A stretch of 43,852 bases of DNA from Oscillospiraceae bacterium (GTDB lineage Bacteria > Bacillota > Clostridia > Oscillospirales > Oscillospiraceae). Below the pieces are notes generated by a model. That model saw nothing but the letters and a program-made list of their open reading frames with translations. It was not told the origin of the DNA and ran no database searches. Made by a program: the position numbers and the translations under genes. Shown in pieces: positions 1 to 8,584 of this stretch (position 1 is the first letter of the stretch; each line of letters starts with the position of its first letter). The stretch is from positions 1 through 43,852 of the forward strand of contig JAFUFT010000025.1 of the NCBI GenBank assembly GCA_017469795.1. The letters run 5' to 3'.

Positions 1-133
1 CCTTTCAACTCTCCAAATCCGGCTTCCTTCAGATTCCACCTCGCGATGGACACCTTTGCCTTTGGCTAACGCTTCCCACTGCCGGGCGCGTTCGGGACTT
101 TCACCCTATAGAACGTGCGCTCGCCGGGCGCAC
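1..133 (-). mobile_element. Group II intron, 5' end (runs off the left edge)
   Basis: Read on the minus strand, the sequence from 133 downward starts with GTGCGCCCGG and continues with a GGGTGAAAGTCCCG segment, the conserved start of bacterial group II introns that carry an LtrA-type reverse transcriptase. The intron body and its reverse transcriptase lie outside the window. The 5' exon (134 upward) contains a GC-rich stem-loop at 143-166, nine bases from the intron start. Class C (IIC) introns typically insert just after such terminator stem-loops, so a class C assignment fits. The exact boundary is inferred from the GTGCG start. Confidence 0.72.
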
Positions 134-142
134 ATCATGCAA

Positions 143-171
143 GGCGGACAGGGAAACCTGCCCGCCTTTTT
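143..171 (+). terminator. Stem-loop terminator beside the intron boundary
   Basis: A 10-position stem with one mismatch and a GAAA loop (143-166) is followed by five T on the plus strand (167-171). It would terminate a plus-strand gene now hidden beyond the intron, and it probably served as the stem-loop target for the intron. The remaining bases to 265 show only a ribosome site for the next gene. Confidence 0.7.
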
Positions 172-265
172 GCGTATGGGAACAGCTCCGCCCCCGCCGC
201 TTTCACTGGACTTTTCCCCCTGTATCTGATATAGTAAGCTGTAAGACTTTTGGGGAGGTGCGGCC

Positions 266-2101
266 ATGGCGGGCTTTCTGCCGGTCTCCCGGGCGGACAT
301 GGAGGCCCGGGGCTGGGATCAGTGCGACTTTGTCTACATTATCGGCGATGCCTACGTGGATCACCCCACCTTCGGCCACGCCATCATCAGCCGGGTACTG
401 GAGTCCCGGGGCTACCGGGTGGGCATCATCCCCCAGCCGGACTGGAAGGACCCGGAGAGTATCCGCGTCCTCGGCACGCCCCGGCTGGGCTTTCTGGTCA
501 TGGGCGGAAACATGGACCCCATGGTCAACCACTATACCGTCTCCAAACGCCGGAGAAGCTACGATTACTTCTCTCCCGGCGGAAAGATGGGCCTCCGGCC
601 TGACTACGCCACGGTGGTCTACTGCAACCTGATCCGCCGGAGCTACCGGGACGTTCCCATCCTCATCGGCGGCATTGAGGCTTCCCTCCGGCGGCTCGCC
701 CACTACGACTACTGGTCGGACAGGCTCAAGCGCTCCATTCTGCTGGACTCTCAGGCGGATCTTCTGATGTACGGCATGGGAGAAAAGAGCATCGTGGAGA
801 TTGCCGACGCGCTGGACAGCGGACTTTCCGTCCGGGATCTCACCTTCATCCGGGGCACAGTCTACAAGGCCCGCTCCCTGGAGGATGTGTACGACTACAC
901 CCTGCTCCCCGCCTACGGCGAGATGACCGCTGACCGCCGGAAATACGCCGAAAGCTTCGCAGTCCAATACCGGAACACCGACCCCTTCTCCGGCGGGACT
1001 CTTGCCGAGCCCTACGACGATCACACCTTCGTGGTGCAGAATCCACCCCAGGAGCCCCTGACCACCCAGGAGATGGACGACGTCTATGACCTGCCCTATA
1101 TGCGTACCTATCACCCCATGTATGAGAAGGACGGCGGCATCGACGCCATCAAGGAGGTCAAGTTCAGCCTCCAGAGCTGCCGGGGCTGCTTCGGCGGCTG
1201 CAGCTTCTGCGCCCTGACCTTCCATCAGGGCCGGATCATTCAGGCCCGGAGCCACGAGTCACTGCTGAAGGAGGCGGAGCTTCTCACAAAGGATCCGGAC
1301 TTCAAGGGATACATTCACGATGTGGGCGGCCCCACCGCCAACTTCCGCCGCCCCGCCTGCGACAAGCAGCTGACCCATGGGGCCTGCCGGGATAAGCAGT
1401 GCCTGTTCCCCGCCCCCTGCAAAAACATGATCGCGGATCACAGCGACTACCTCTCCCTTCTGCGGAAGCTCCGGGCTCTCCCCAGGGTGAAGAAGGTGTT
1501 CATCCGCAGCGGGATCCGGTTTGACTATCTGCTGGCGGACAAAGATGACAGCTTCTTCCGGGAACTGGTAAAACACCACGTCTCCGGCCAGCTGAAGGTG
1601 GCCCCGGAGCACATCTCCGACCGGGTATTGCAGCTCATGGGGAAACCGGACAACGCCGTATACGAGCGGTTCCTGGACAAATATTTCAGGCTGTGCCGCC
1701 AGGAGGGCAAGGAGCAGTACGTGGTTCCCTACCTGATGTCCTCCCACCCCGGCTCCACCCTGAAGGAGGCCATCGAGCTGGCGGAATACCTCCACCGGCA
1801 CCACCTCAATCCGGAGCAGGTGTCGGACTTCTACCCCACCCCCTCTACCATCTCCACAGTGATGTACTATACAGGTCTGGATCCCCGGACCATGCAGCCG
1901 GTCTACGTGGCCACCAATCCCCACGAAAAGGCCATGCAGCGGGCCTTGATCCAGTACCGCAGTCCAAAAAACTACGATCTGGTCCATGAGGCGCTGGTGA
2001 AGGCCGGCCGCACCGACCTGATTGGCTACGATAAAAACTGCCTGATCCGGCCCCGCAGGACCGGCCAGACACCAAAGAGAAAGAAACCACACAAGAAATG
2101 A
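266..2101 (+). CDS. YgiQ-family radical SAM protein
   Basis: This 611-residue protein belongs to the YgiQ (UPF0313) family of radical S-adenosylmethionine enzymes, whose reaction is not established. The family N-terminal region with YIIGDAYVDHP and GGIEASLRR is present, followed by the radical SAM core with the cluster motif C308-x3-C312-x2-C315 that should hold the 4Fe-4S cluster. An unpaired Cys305 lies just before it. The C-terminal tail is short and basic. Start ATG 266 is preceded by GGGGAGGTG at 252-260. The next gene begins 10 bases after the stop, so the two are probably co-transcribed. The family call is secure; the substrate is unknown. Confidence 0.92.
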   Translation: MAGFLPVSRADMEARGWDQCDFVYIIGDAYVDHPTFGHAIISRVLESRGYRVGIIPQPDWKDPESIRVLGTPRLGFLVMGGNMDPMVNHYTVSKRRRSYDYFSPGGKMGLRPDYATVVYCNLIRRSYRDVPILIGGIEASLRRLAHYDYWSDRLKRSILLDSQADLLMYGMGEKSIVEIADALDSGLSVRDLTFIRGTVYKARSLEDVYDYTLLPAYGEMTADRRKYAESFAVQYRNTDPFSGGTLAEPYDDHTFVVQNPPQEPLTTQEMDDVYDLPYMRTYHPMYEKDGGIDAIKEVKFSLQSCRGCFGGCSFCALTFHQGRIIQARSHESLLKEAELLTKDPDFKGYIHDVGGPTANFRRPACDKQLTHGACRDKQCLFPAPCKNMIADHSDYLSLLRKLRALPRVKKVFIRSGIRFDYLLADKDDSFFRELVKHHVSGQLKVAPEHISDRVLQLMGKPDNAVYERFLDKYFRLCRQEGKEQYVVPYLMSSHPGSTLKEAIELAEYLHRHHLNPEQVSDFYPTPSTISTVMYYTGLDPRTMQPVYVATNPHEKAMQRALIQYRSPKNYDLVHEALVKAGRTDLIGYDKNCLIRPRRTGQTPKRKKPHKK

Positions 2102-2111
2102 GTGAATCACT

Positions 2112-3503
2112 TTGTCAATGATCGTTTTGGACATGGAGTGGAATCAGCCGCTGAATCCCGACTCCCCCATGGCGCTGAAGCTCTGTACTGTGCTGCCCTT
2201 TGAGATCATCCAGATCGGCGCCGTCCGGCTGGAGGACGGGCAGCAGTTCAAGTCCACCTGCTGTCTCCAGCAGTACCGGATCCTCTCTCCCCGGATTTCC
2301 AAGCTCACCGGCATTTCCCGGCAAGACGTGAAGCACGGTGAGAGGTTTCAGGACGCCATGGACCGGTTCCGGGCGTTCTGCGGCGAGGATCCCGTGCTCC
2401 TGACCTGGGGCTTCAATGACATTCCGATCCTCCGGCAGAACCTGAATTTCTATGGTCTGGACACCGGCTTTACCGACCGGAACTACAATCTGCAGATCAT
2501 GTTTCATCAGCAGCACGACCCGGACAGTCCCATGCGCGGTCTTTCTTCCGCCGTAGACTTCTTTCAGATCGAAGCTGCCGACAGCTACCATGACGGTCTG
2601 GCGGACGCAGCCTATACTGCCGAGGTGGCAAAGCACATCGATATTCCCAGAGGGATCGAGGAGTATCCGGATTATCTCAAGCACTTTGAGGGTGACGGCG
2701 ATCCGGCGTTTCTGGACTGTCTGCGCTACGCCAACTACACCCGGTTTGAGAGCTTTGAGGAAATGACGGCGGACCCGCGAATCAAGGACACCAAATGCCC
2801 TTCCTGCGGAGCGCTGACGCAGACCACGGAACCCATCTATCCGGAGGCCGGAAGGATGGTCTGGACCTGCCGCTGTCCGGAGCACGGGGAGTATCTGGTC
2901 CGGGTCAGCTTCAAGCGGAACCGGGACGACTCCATGCGGGGCAACAAGGCTCTGTTCACCATGGACGATGCCCATCGGGCCCAGTACAAAAAGGCCCAGG
3001 AAAAGGCCGCCCGCCCCAGGAAACAGAAAAAGGCCCCCTTCCGGCTCTATATCGATGCGGACGGCTGTCCGGTGATCAACCAGGCCCTGGGCGCCGCCTC
3101 CCGCCGCCATGTGGAGGCGTTCCTGATCTGCGACACGGCCCACAGCTTCACCCGCCGGGGCGCGGAGACCATCGTTGTGGACAAGGGCGCCGACAGTGCG
3201 GATTTCGCCATCGTGGCAAAGCTCATGCCCGGAGATCTGGTCATCACCCAGGACTACGGTCTGGCCGCCATGTGCCTGAGCCGGGGCGCCCGGGTCATGG
3301 ACCAGAACGGGATGCGCTACACGGCGGAGAACATCGACGCCCTGCTCTCCAGCCGGGCGGAGGCCGCCCGGATCCGCCGGGGCGGAGGCCGTCTCAAAGG
3401 CCCCGCCAAGCGCACCGCCCAGCAGAACGAGGCGTTTATCTCCGCCTTCCACGAGCTGATCCAGGAGGCCTATGATGCCGCAAAAGAAACCAAGCCTCAG
3501 TGA
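2112..3503 (+). CDS. DEDDh exonuclease / zinc-ribbon / DUF188 (YaiI-YqxD) fusion
   Basis: Residues 1-190 form a DnaQ-like 3'-5' exonuclease of the DEDDh class: D7 and E9 in VLDMEWNQ, D103 in GFND, and H160/D165 in YHDGLAD. A middle segment carries a likely zinc site at C229, C232, C253 and C255. From about residue 310 a DUF188 (YaiI/YqxD, UPF0178) domain follows, starting RLYIDADGCPV, a small PIN-like fold of unknown function. The two domains are normally separate proteins, so this is a two-nuclease-like fusion, probably acting on RNA or DNA ends. Start: TTG 2112 or, more conservatively, ATG 2118; neither has a strong ribosome site. The 3' end overlaps the next gene. Confidence 0.85.
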   Translation: MSMIVLDMEWNQPLNPDSPMALKLCTVLPFEIIQIGAVRLEDGQQFKSTCCLQQYRILSPRISKLTGISRQDVKHGERFQDAMDRFRAFCGEDPVLLTWGFNDIPILRQNLNFYGLDTGFTDRNYNLQIMFHQQHDPDSPMRGLSSAVDFFQIEAADSYHDGLADAAYTAEVAKHIDIPRGIEEYPDYLKHFEGDGDPAFLDCLRYANYTRFESFEEMTADPRIKDTKCPSCGALTQTTEPIYPEAGRMVWTCRCPEHGEYLVRVSFKRNRDDSMRGNKALFTMDDAHRAQYKKAQEKAARPRKQKKAPFRLYIDADGCPVINQALGAASRRHVEAFLICDTAHSFTRRGAETIVVDKGADSADFAIVAKLMPGDLVITQDYGLAAMCLSRGARVMDQNGMRYTAENIDALLSSRAEAARIRRGGGRLKGPAKRTAQQNEAFISAFHELIQEAYDAAKETKPQ

Positions 3504-4092
3504 CGCGGTGGCGGAAGCGCTGCGGGAGGAATCAGATCTCCGGAACCTGACCTTCGTGCAGGAGGACGCACCGGAGCTGTCTCCGGGATCCATGGATCTG
3601 ATCGGCTGCACCTTCACCGGCTGCCATCTGACGGACTGCCGGTTCGACCACACCGGTTTCCAGAACGTGGTGTTTGACCGCTGCGATCTGTCCGGGAGCC
3701 GGTTCTTCGAGGGCGGGCTCAAAGACGTCCGCTTTGCGGACTGCCGCCTGATCGGGGCGGTGCTGACGGACTGCACGCTCAACAGTGTCACCTTCTCCGG
3801 ATGCGGCGCGCGGTATCTGTACCTGTCCGGCTGCACCCTGAAAAACTGTCTGCTGGAGCGGTGTATGTGCGCCGGCGGCGGACTGATCAGCCTGAAGCTG
3901 CAGAAAACTGTCTTCGACAGCTGTGACTTTACCGGCTGCGATTTCCGCAGCACGGACCTTGCCGGCTGTGATCTGTCTGGCTGCACCATCGAGGGCTGCA
4001 CATGGACCCCGGAGCTGCTGAAGAATCTGACCGTCAATATGCAGCAGGCCCTGGAGCTGGCCCGGCTGCTCGGTCTGAACATCATCCCATAG
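3475..4092 (+). CDS. Pentapeptide-repeat protein
   Basis: This 205-residue protein has a central run (about residues 40-180) of pentapeptide-like repeats with Cys, Leu or Phe at the inward-facing position, for example FTGCH, LTDCR, FDRCD, LSGCT. These should fold into a right-handed quadrilateral beta-helix. No signal peptide or membrane segment is seen. The repeats are unusually rich in cysteine. The role is unknown; some pentapeptide proteins mimic DNA and protect gyrase, but nothing here shows that. Tandem ATGs occur at 3472 and 3475, and AGGAGG at 3463-3468 favours 3475. It overlaps the end of the exonuclease gene, so the two are translationally coupled. Confidence 0.82.
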   Translation: MPQKKPSLSDAVAEALREESDLRNLTFVQEDAPELSPGSMDLIGCTFTGCHLTDCRFDHTGFQNVVFDRCDLSGSRFFEGGLKDVRFADCRLIGAVLTDCTLNSVTFSGCGARYLYLSGCTLKNCLLERCMCAGGGLISLKLQKTVFDSCDFTGCDFRSTDLAGCDLSGCTIEGCTWTPELLKNLTVNMQQALELARLLGLNIIP

Positions 4093-4103
4093 GAGGAACC
4101 GTC

Positions 4104-4358
4104 ATGGCAGATATCTATGTCCCCAACTATATGTCCTTCCACAACGACAACACCTTCCTCGGCTCCTATCACGGCCTCCGGTTCAAGCTGACGCCGGATG
4201 TGGAGGCCATGGAGATTCTGGCGGAGTACTGGTACGGTCCCCTGTGCTATGAAAACAGCACCATGGACGGGACGCAGACCTTCCCCCTCAGCGAGGAGGG
4301 CATCCGGGAAATGACCCGATGGCTGGTGGAGCTGTCGGAAGCAAAGAAATTCCAATGA
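4104..4358 (+). CDS. Small conserved-looking protein of unknown function
   Basis: This 84-residue acidic soluble protein begins MADIYVPNY at an ATG preceded by AGGAGG (4091-4096), 11 bases after the pentapeptide-repeat gene. It has many aromatic residues and a predicted helical C-terminus (IREMTRWLVELSEAKKF). I do not recognise a family. It is the last gene of the 266-4358 operon, closed by the terminator at 4361-4398. Its strong ribosome site and position support a real gene. Confidence 0.68.
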   Translation: MADIYVPNYMSFHNDNTFLGSYHGLRFKLTPDVEAMEILAEYWYGPLCYENSTMDGTQTFPLSEEGIREMTRWLVELSEAKKFQ

Positions 4359-4360
4359 CA

Positions 4361-4398
4361 AAAAAAGGAGCCATCTTCCGATGGCTCCTTTTCCTTTT
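4361..4398. terminator. Bidirectional rho-independent terminator
   Basis: A perfect 8-bp stem GGAGCCAT/ATGGCTCC (4367-4374, 4381-4388) has A-rich and T-rich flanks on both sides. It separates the plus-strand operon from the convergent minus-strand lic-type operon and probably ends both. Confidence 0.85.
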
Positions 4399-6208
4399 AC
4401 AGGGTTCCGTATATGGCCTCGTACCGGGGCAACGCATAGGCGATCACCCGTTTGACCTGCTTGAAGAAGAACAGCATCCAGTCTCTGGAGCTTTCGTTGA
4501 TGCTCTCCTTGTACAGGGCCCAGCCCACATAGTACCAGTTGTGGATGCCCATGTAGGTGATAAAGTGCAGCCGCTCCAGCTCCGTGGCGGGCCTGCCGAA
4601 GTAGGCCTCCAGGATCGCGTCGATGTCCGGATCCTCCAGATCATATCCGGCGATGACCCGGCCGAAATCGTAGGCGGGATCGTTCCATCCGGCAAACTCC
4701 CAGTCGATCACGTCGAAGGAGCTGTCCGTCAAGAGGCAGTTATCCCCGTTGATGTCGTTGTGGCACATGGTCTTCTCCACGCCGTCCTTCTCCGTGTAGG
4801 CGTAGAGCCTGCGCATGGCGTCCCACTCGGTCCGGAACAGTTCAAAGAGATTGCCCTTCATCTTGGAGGCCTCCTGCATGAGCCGCTCGCACTGGTAGAT
4901 GGGATTGTACTCGAAGTCCTTCCAGTCGGGCATCCCGTAGCCCTCCTCGTGGAATTTCCGGATCTGCCGGGCCAGGTGCTGCATCAGGGAAAGGTCGTGA
5001 TAGTACAGGTTTGAAAGGTCCTTGGCACCCTCCACAAATTTGGAGATCTTCACGCCGGTCTCGTCGATATACACATAGGTGTTGTCCACTCCGGCTCTGG
5101 CGGCCAGCTGCTGGGCCCGGACCTCGTTCTTCCGGTAGATGAAGAAGGAGCTGGACTCACCGGGATAGCGGAAGATATACTTCTCGCCCCGGACCACAAA
5201 GGTGAACAGCACGTTGGTCAGGCCCTTCTGGAGGATCACGATGTTGCCGATCTCGTCCTCCCGGCAGCCCAGAACCTGGCAGATCTTTTCGTTGATCCTG
5301 CCGCTGACGTTTTCGAGGAACAGGCTGTCGATGTTCTGGATCTCCTGGATGGAGTCGAATTCAAAGAGGAAGTCCCCGTCGTAGGTTCGGATATACATAT
5401 CCAGATCCTCGGCGTGGCGGCTCACAAACTCCTCCCAGAACAGGGCCGACACCCGGAAATCGCCGATCTCCTCCCGGAGATAATTGACCAGCCGCCGGGA
5501 CAGGGTCCGGTCCAGATAGGCGTGCCCGTAGATGCACTCCCCGCTCTTTGCGCCGCTGTACACCTCCAGGAGCCGGCCGGACAGGTTTTTCCGGACCAGC
5601 AGCTCATTGCCGGCGTCCTCTTTATAGACCGCCGCGTGATAGGCGTTGTACTCATACCGGGAGAATGGATTCTCCTCAAAATAGTTGTCGCAGTTGAGGA
5701 TATAGGTGCTGCTGAGGTGATCGATGGCGATATACAGAGAGTAGATGTTGTTTTTCTTGAGATCCGGGTTGATCTCCAGCTCCACGCCCCACTTTTCCGC
5801 CAGGAAGAAATACATCTCCTGCTTGTACCCCACCACCACGGTGATGTCGGTGATGCCGGCCTCCTGGAGCTGACGGATCTGCCGCTCGATCAGGGTCTCC
5901 CCGTTCTTGACGTACAGGCCCTTGGGCATGGAGTAGACACTCTTGGCGGAGATGTCCGAGCCTCCCGCCGCCAGGATTACGGCGTTGTCCACCTTCAGAG
6001 GCTCGATCTCCTCCATGGCGGCCTCCGTGACCGCGCCATCCCGGATATAGCCCTTCCGGATCAGGGACGCCGTGAGCTCCGCCACCTCCTCCCGGGACTT
6101 GAACACGTAATAATGCACATTGTCATAAACATAGCCAGGGATATCCTCCAGGGGCCTGCCGGCCTTTAGCATGGTGCGGATGACTTCAAATTCCTTGTAG
6201 GTGATCAC
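4397..6208 (-). CDS. LicC-LicA-type cytidylyltransferase / choline kinase fusion
   Basis: This 603-residue protein has three parts. Residues 1-65 look like a winged-helix DNA-binding domain. Residues about 70-300 are a sugar-phosphate-type nucleotidyltransferase opening with NAVILAAGGSD, similar to LicC phosphocholine cytidylyltransferases. Residues about 310-603 are an APH/choline kinase fold with the catalytic HNDINGDN (near residue 480) and the metal-binding IDWEFAGWNDPAYD. Together they could phosphorylate choline, or a similar amino alcohol, and activate it as a CDP derivative for decorating surface glycans. The gene overlaps the upstream IspD-like gene by four bases. The substrate is inferred from family only. 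Confidence 0.85.
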   Translation of the reverse strand: MITYKEFEVIRTMLKAGRPLEDIPGYVYDNVHYYVFKSREEVAELTASLIRKGYIRDGAVTEAAMEEIEPLKVDNAVILAAGGSDISAKSVYSMPKGLYVKNGETLIERQIRQLQEAGITDITVVVGYKQEMYFFLAEKWGVELEINPDLKKNNIYSLYIAIDHLSSTYILNCDNYFEENPFSRYEYNAYHAAVYKEDAGNELLVRKNLSGRLLEVYSGAKSGECIYGHAYLDRTLSRRLVNYLREEIGDFRVSALFWEEFVSRHAEDLDMYIRTYDGDFLFEFDSIQEIQNIDSLFLENVSGRINEKICQVLGCREDEIGNIVILQKGLTNVLFTFVVRGEKYIFRYPGESSSFFIYRKNEVRAQQLAARAGVDNTYVYIDETGVKISKFVEGAKDLSNLYYHDLSLMQHLARQIRKFHEEGYGMPDWKDFEYNPIYQCERLMQEASKMKGNLFELFRTEWDAMRRLYAYTEKDGVEKTMCHNDINGDNCLLTDSSFDVIDWEFAGWNDPAYDFGRVIAGYDLEDPDIDAILEAYFGRPATELERLHFITYMGIHNWYYVGWALYKESINESSRDWMLFFFKQVKRVIAYALPRYEAIYGTL

Positions 6209-6945
6209 TGCAATTCCTCCTGTTGTTCTGCTTCCCGGGCACGTTTCTTCCGGAGCAGAAGCTGTCCCTCAAAAATATCCAGATCCTCTCTGGTGGTGAT
6301 TTTGATGTTTGTAGTGGCGCTCTTGGAGAACCAGATCCGTTTGCCCAGCGCAAAATACAGGCTCGTGGTGTGGGGCTCCAGATCCTCCAGAATCCCCCGC
6401 TCCAACGCGGTCTCGTAGGCCTCCGTCACCTCGCCGAAGCGGAAGGTCCAGGGATTGGCAAAGCCCATCAGAGTCTCCCGCAGGATGCTTGTGGTGGAGC
6501 TCTCCTCGTCGTCCTTGATGCAGGTGCATAGGGTCATGGGATCGGAGGAGATGGCGTTGCCGTGGAGCGTTGCCACCCGGATGCCGTCGTCGATGATCTC
6601 GTCGGTGGTCATGGGACTGACCCCGAAGCTGATGACCACCAGGTCCTCCGCCGCCAGTTCTCCCTTCAGATGGAACAGGCCCTTCATAACCGACTCCTGA
6701 AAGGTGGCGCCGCCCTCCGTGACCCACCGTGTCTTTGTGATCCCGTACGCTTCGGAGATTTTTTTGACCTCCTCCACCCAGTCCCGGTGGCTGACGATCT
6801 CGATGGCGTCGATGTTCCGGTTGCGCTGAAAGACCTCCAGCGTATAGGCCAGAATGGGTTTCCCCATGATTTCGATAAACTGCTTCGGAACGGCGGCCCC
6901 GATGCGGGTGCCGGTGCCTCCGGCCAGAATGATGGCGGTATTCAT
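6205..6945 (-). CDS. IspD/TarI-like cytidylyltransferase
   Basis: This 246-residue protein opens with the nucleotide-binding signature IILAGGTGTRIG...VPKQF of the IspD family, which transfers CMP from CTP to methylerythritol phosphate (IspD) or ribitol phosphate (TarI). The start ATG 6945 follows AAGGGGGGATCAC. Its stop overlaps the start of the LicC-LicA fusion (ATGA), so the two are co-translated. That partner makes a role in making a CDP-activated polyol or phosphoalcohol for a surface polymer more likely than isoprenoid synthesis. No other isoprenoid or teichoic acid gene is in view, so the assignment between IspD and TarI stays open. Confidence 0.78.
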   Translation of the reverse strand: MNTAIILAGGTGTRIGAAVPKQFIEIMGKPILAYTLEVFQRNRNIDAIEIVSHRDWVEEVKKISEAYGITKTRWVTEGGATFQESVMKGLFHLKGELAAEDLVVISFGVSPMTTDEIIDDGIRVATLHGNAISSDPMTLCTCIKDDEESSTTSILRETLMGFANPWTFRFGEVTEAYETALERGILEDLEPHTTSLYFALGKRIWFSKSATTNIKITTREDLDIFEGQLLLRKKRAREAEQQEELQ

Positions 6946-7000
6946 GTGATCCCCCCTTACATGGGGTTATTGTACGGGGTTTTCCCGGGAAAGTCAATCT

Positions 7001-8284
7001 TTATCCCCAGGTCCCGGCTCCCTCCAGGCCCGGTTCCTCATAGTCCGGCAGATCAGGTTGGGCCGGCTCCGGCGACTCCTCCCGGAAGTTCGGGTCTCCG
7101 CCGGACAATCCCAGCAGGAAGATCGGCAGATTGTCCCGGACCAGCTCCGGCATCTGATCCAGCGGAAGCGGATTGTCCCCCAGTCCTGCCTCGATCGTAT
7201 ACCCCGGCCGCCGGAAGTCCTGAACGAACCAGTCCTTATACCCGGCAAACCCGGCGGCGAAGGGCACATCCTCCAGCTGATAGCCGGAGGCAATCTCCAT
7301 CTGGTGGCCCAGAAGGCGGCTTCCCTCCGGCTCCTGATCCTGGAATTTCCAGTAGATCTCCTGTCCCTGGGTGTGCCACGCAATGACCAGCGCCGGGTCC
7401 AGCGCCTCCGTGGTATCGAACAGAGCGCGGCTTTCCTTTTCGCTCAGTGGATACTCCCCCACATAATCCCGCGGCGCAGGCGTGGAGAAGCCCAGATCAT
7501 ATTTGACCTCCTTCGCCCGGTCCCACAAAGCCGGATAGTTGAGGTTCAGGTCCACGCCCCGCAGATTGGCCTTCCAGCCCTCCGGAAATGGGATGTCCGG
7601 ATAGTTCTCCGCCACCGCCCGGGCATCCATTTCCTCCTCCACCGTTGCCATTCCGTTCACGAGATCCACACCGTCCGGGTTAACCAGCGGCACAAGATAC
7701 AGCTTTGTCTCCCGGCTCAGGGCTCGGGCATCCATTCCCAGAAGCTCTTCGCCGAAGGCCGTCGCTTCCGCATATTGCTCCACGCAGCGCAGCAGCAGCA
7801 GGGTGGTGATCCACTCGTTTGCGTGATGGGATCCGTTGTAGTACACCCGGCGGCCTCCGGTTCCCAGACAGATCCGCTCCAGCGGACGGCGGCCCTCGCT
7901 GCGTCCGATGACGTCCATTCCCAAAAACGGATACCTGGCCTGCAGGCCCCGGATCAAGTAATGGGTCAGCTGCCAGGTCACCGGCGTGTCCTCCGGCACC
8001 ACCGGGAACGGATACGGCACCACCAGATAGGCTCCCACCGGAAGCGCCTCCGGGTCAAATTGGGGATTCGCCGCAGCGATCGCCCGGACGCTGCTCCCCT
8101 TTTCCCGGGCAATCTTCGAATAGGTGTCCCCCGCCTGGATCCGCCGCAGCGCATATCCCAGGATATAGGGCATCAGCGACTCCGTCGCCTCGTCCTCCGT
8201 CTTCAGGCCGCATACAGACATATACCGTTCCAGGCTGGGAAATCCCGCCCGCCGAAGCCCCAGATCAATCAGTGTTGGATGCAT
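7001..8284 (-). CDS. LysM / M14 zinc peptidase, gamma-D-Glu-diamino acid endopeptidase type
   Basis: Using ATG 8284 (preceded by GGGGAGGGA), the protein is 427 residues. A LysM peptidoglycan-binding segment lies around residues 44-95. The rest is a carboxypeptidase A-like M14 domain: zinc ligands H154 and E157 (HHANEW) and H304 (AWHTQG), and catalytic E365 (YTIEAGLG). The arrangement matches bacterial endopeptidase I enzymes that cut the gamma-D-glutamyl-diaminopimelate bond in peptidoglycan, often in sporulating cells. No signal peptide is seen, which also fits enzymes acting during sporulation. The tail after residue 410 is Pro/Glu-rich. A longer reading frame to 8356 exists but lacks a ribosome site. 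Confidence 0.87.
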   Translation of the reverse strand: MHPTLIDLGLRRAGFPSLERYMSVCGLKTEDEATESLMPYILGYALRRIQAGDTYSKIAREKGSSVRAIAAANPQFDPEALPVGAYLVVPYPFPVVPEDTPVTWQLTHYLIRGLQARYPFLGMDVIGRSEGRRPLERICLGTGGRRVYYNGSHHANEWITTLLLLRCVEQYAEATAFGEELLGMDARALSRETKLYLVPLVNPDGVDLVNGMATVEEEMDARAVAENYPDIPFPEGWKANLRGVDLNLNYPALWDRAKEVKYDLGFSTPAPRDYVGEYPLSEKESRALFDTTEALDPALVIAWHTQGQEIYWKFQDQEPEGSRLLGHQMEIASGYQLEDVPFAAGFAGYKDWFVQDFRRPGYTIEAGLGDNPLPLDQMPELVRDNLPIFLLGLSGGDPNFREESPEPAQPDLPDYEEPGLEGAGTWG

Positions 8285-8374
8285 AGATAATCCCTCCCCA
8301 GAAACGTATTCCCGAGGAGGGCGTCTTATGACAGCGAAGAAGTCCCGCCCAATCACGATCCCAGCACATATAGC

Positions 8375-8410
8375 AAAATCCCAGCACCCCTTGCGGGAAA
8401 CTGGGATTTT
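8375..8410. repeat. Palindromic repeat, copy A
   Basis: AAAATCCCAG (8375-8384) and CTGGGATTTT (8401-8410) form a perfect 10-bp inverted repeat around a CCCCTTGCGGG core. The same unit recurs at 8546-8581, including the preceding CACAnATAGC. Confidence 0.85.
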
Positions 8411-8428
8411 GGTACGCCAGAAGGGACT
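8410..8428. repeat. Copy of the tRNA-Arg 3' end (putative attachment site)
   Basis: The 19 bases TGGTACGCCAGAAGGGACT are identical to, and in the same orientation as, 23094-23112, which is the 3' end of the tRNA-Arg gene including its CCA. The copy lacks the rest of a tRNA. This is what integration of a tRNA-targeting element leaves at the distal junction. No integrase gene is visible in between, so the element would be decayed or mobilised in trans. Confidence 0.6.
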
Positions 8429-8545
8429 GCGACTCGCTTCGCTCGCTGCACCGGTGCGACCGGCCGCTCAACCTGCGCCATGGGCTTGGCCTCGCGGGGT
8501 CTTCCTCGTCTCACCCCAAGGGGTTCTCGTCCCGGCACACATAGC

Positions 8546-8581
8546 AAAATCCCAGCCCCCCTTGCGGGGAACTGGGATTTT
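8546..8581. repeat. Palindromic repeat, copy B
   Basis: AAAATCCCAG (8546-8555) pairs with CTGGGATTTT (8572-8581). It matches copy A at 8375-8410 apart from a few bases in the central G/C run. Confidence 0.85.
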
Positions 8582-8584
8582 GTG

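Noticed and set aside
2115..4361. 748-residue open frame on the minus strand
   Set aside because: It is antisense to the exonuclease, pentapeptide and small genes, has no ribosome site and no recognisable domain. High GC makes long spurious antisense frames.
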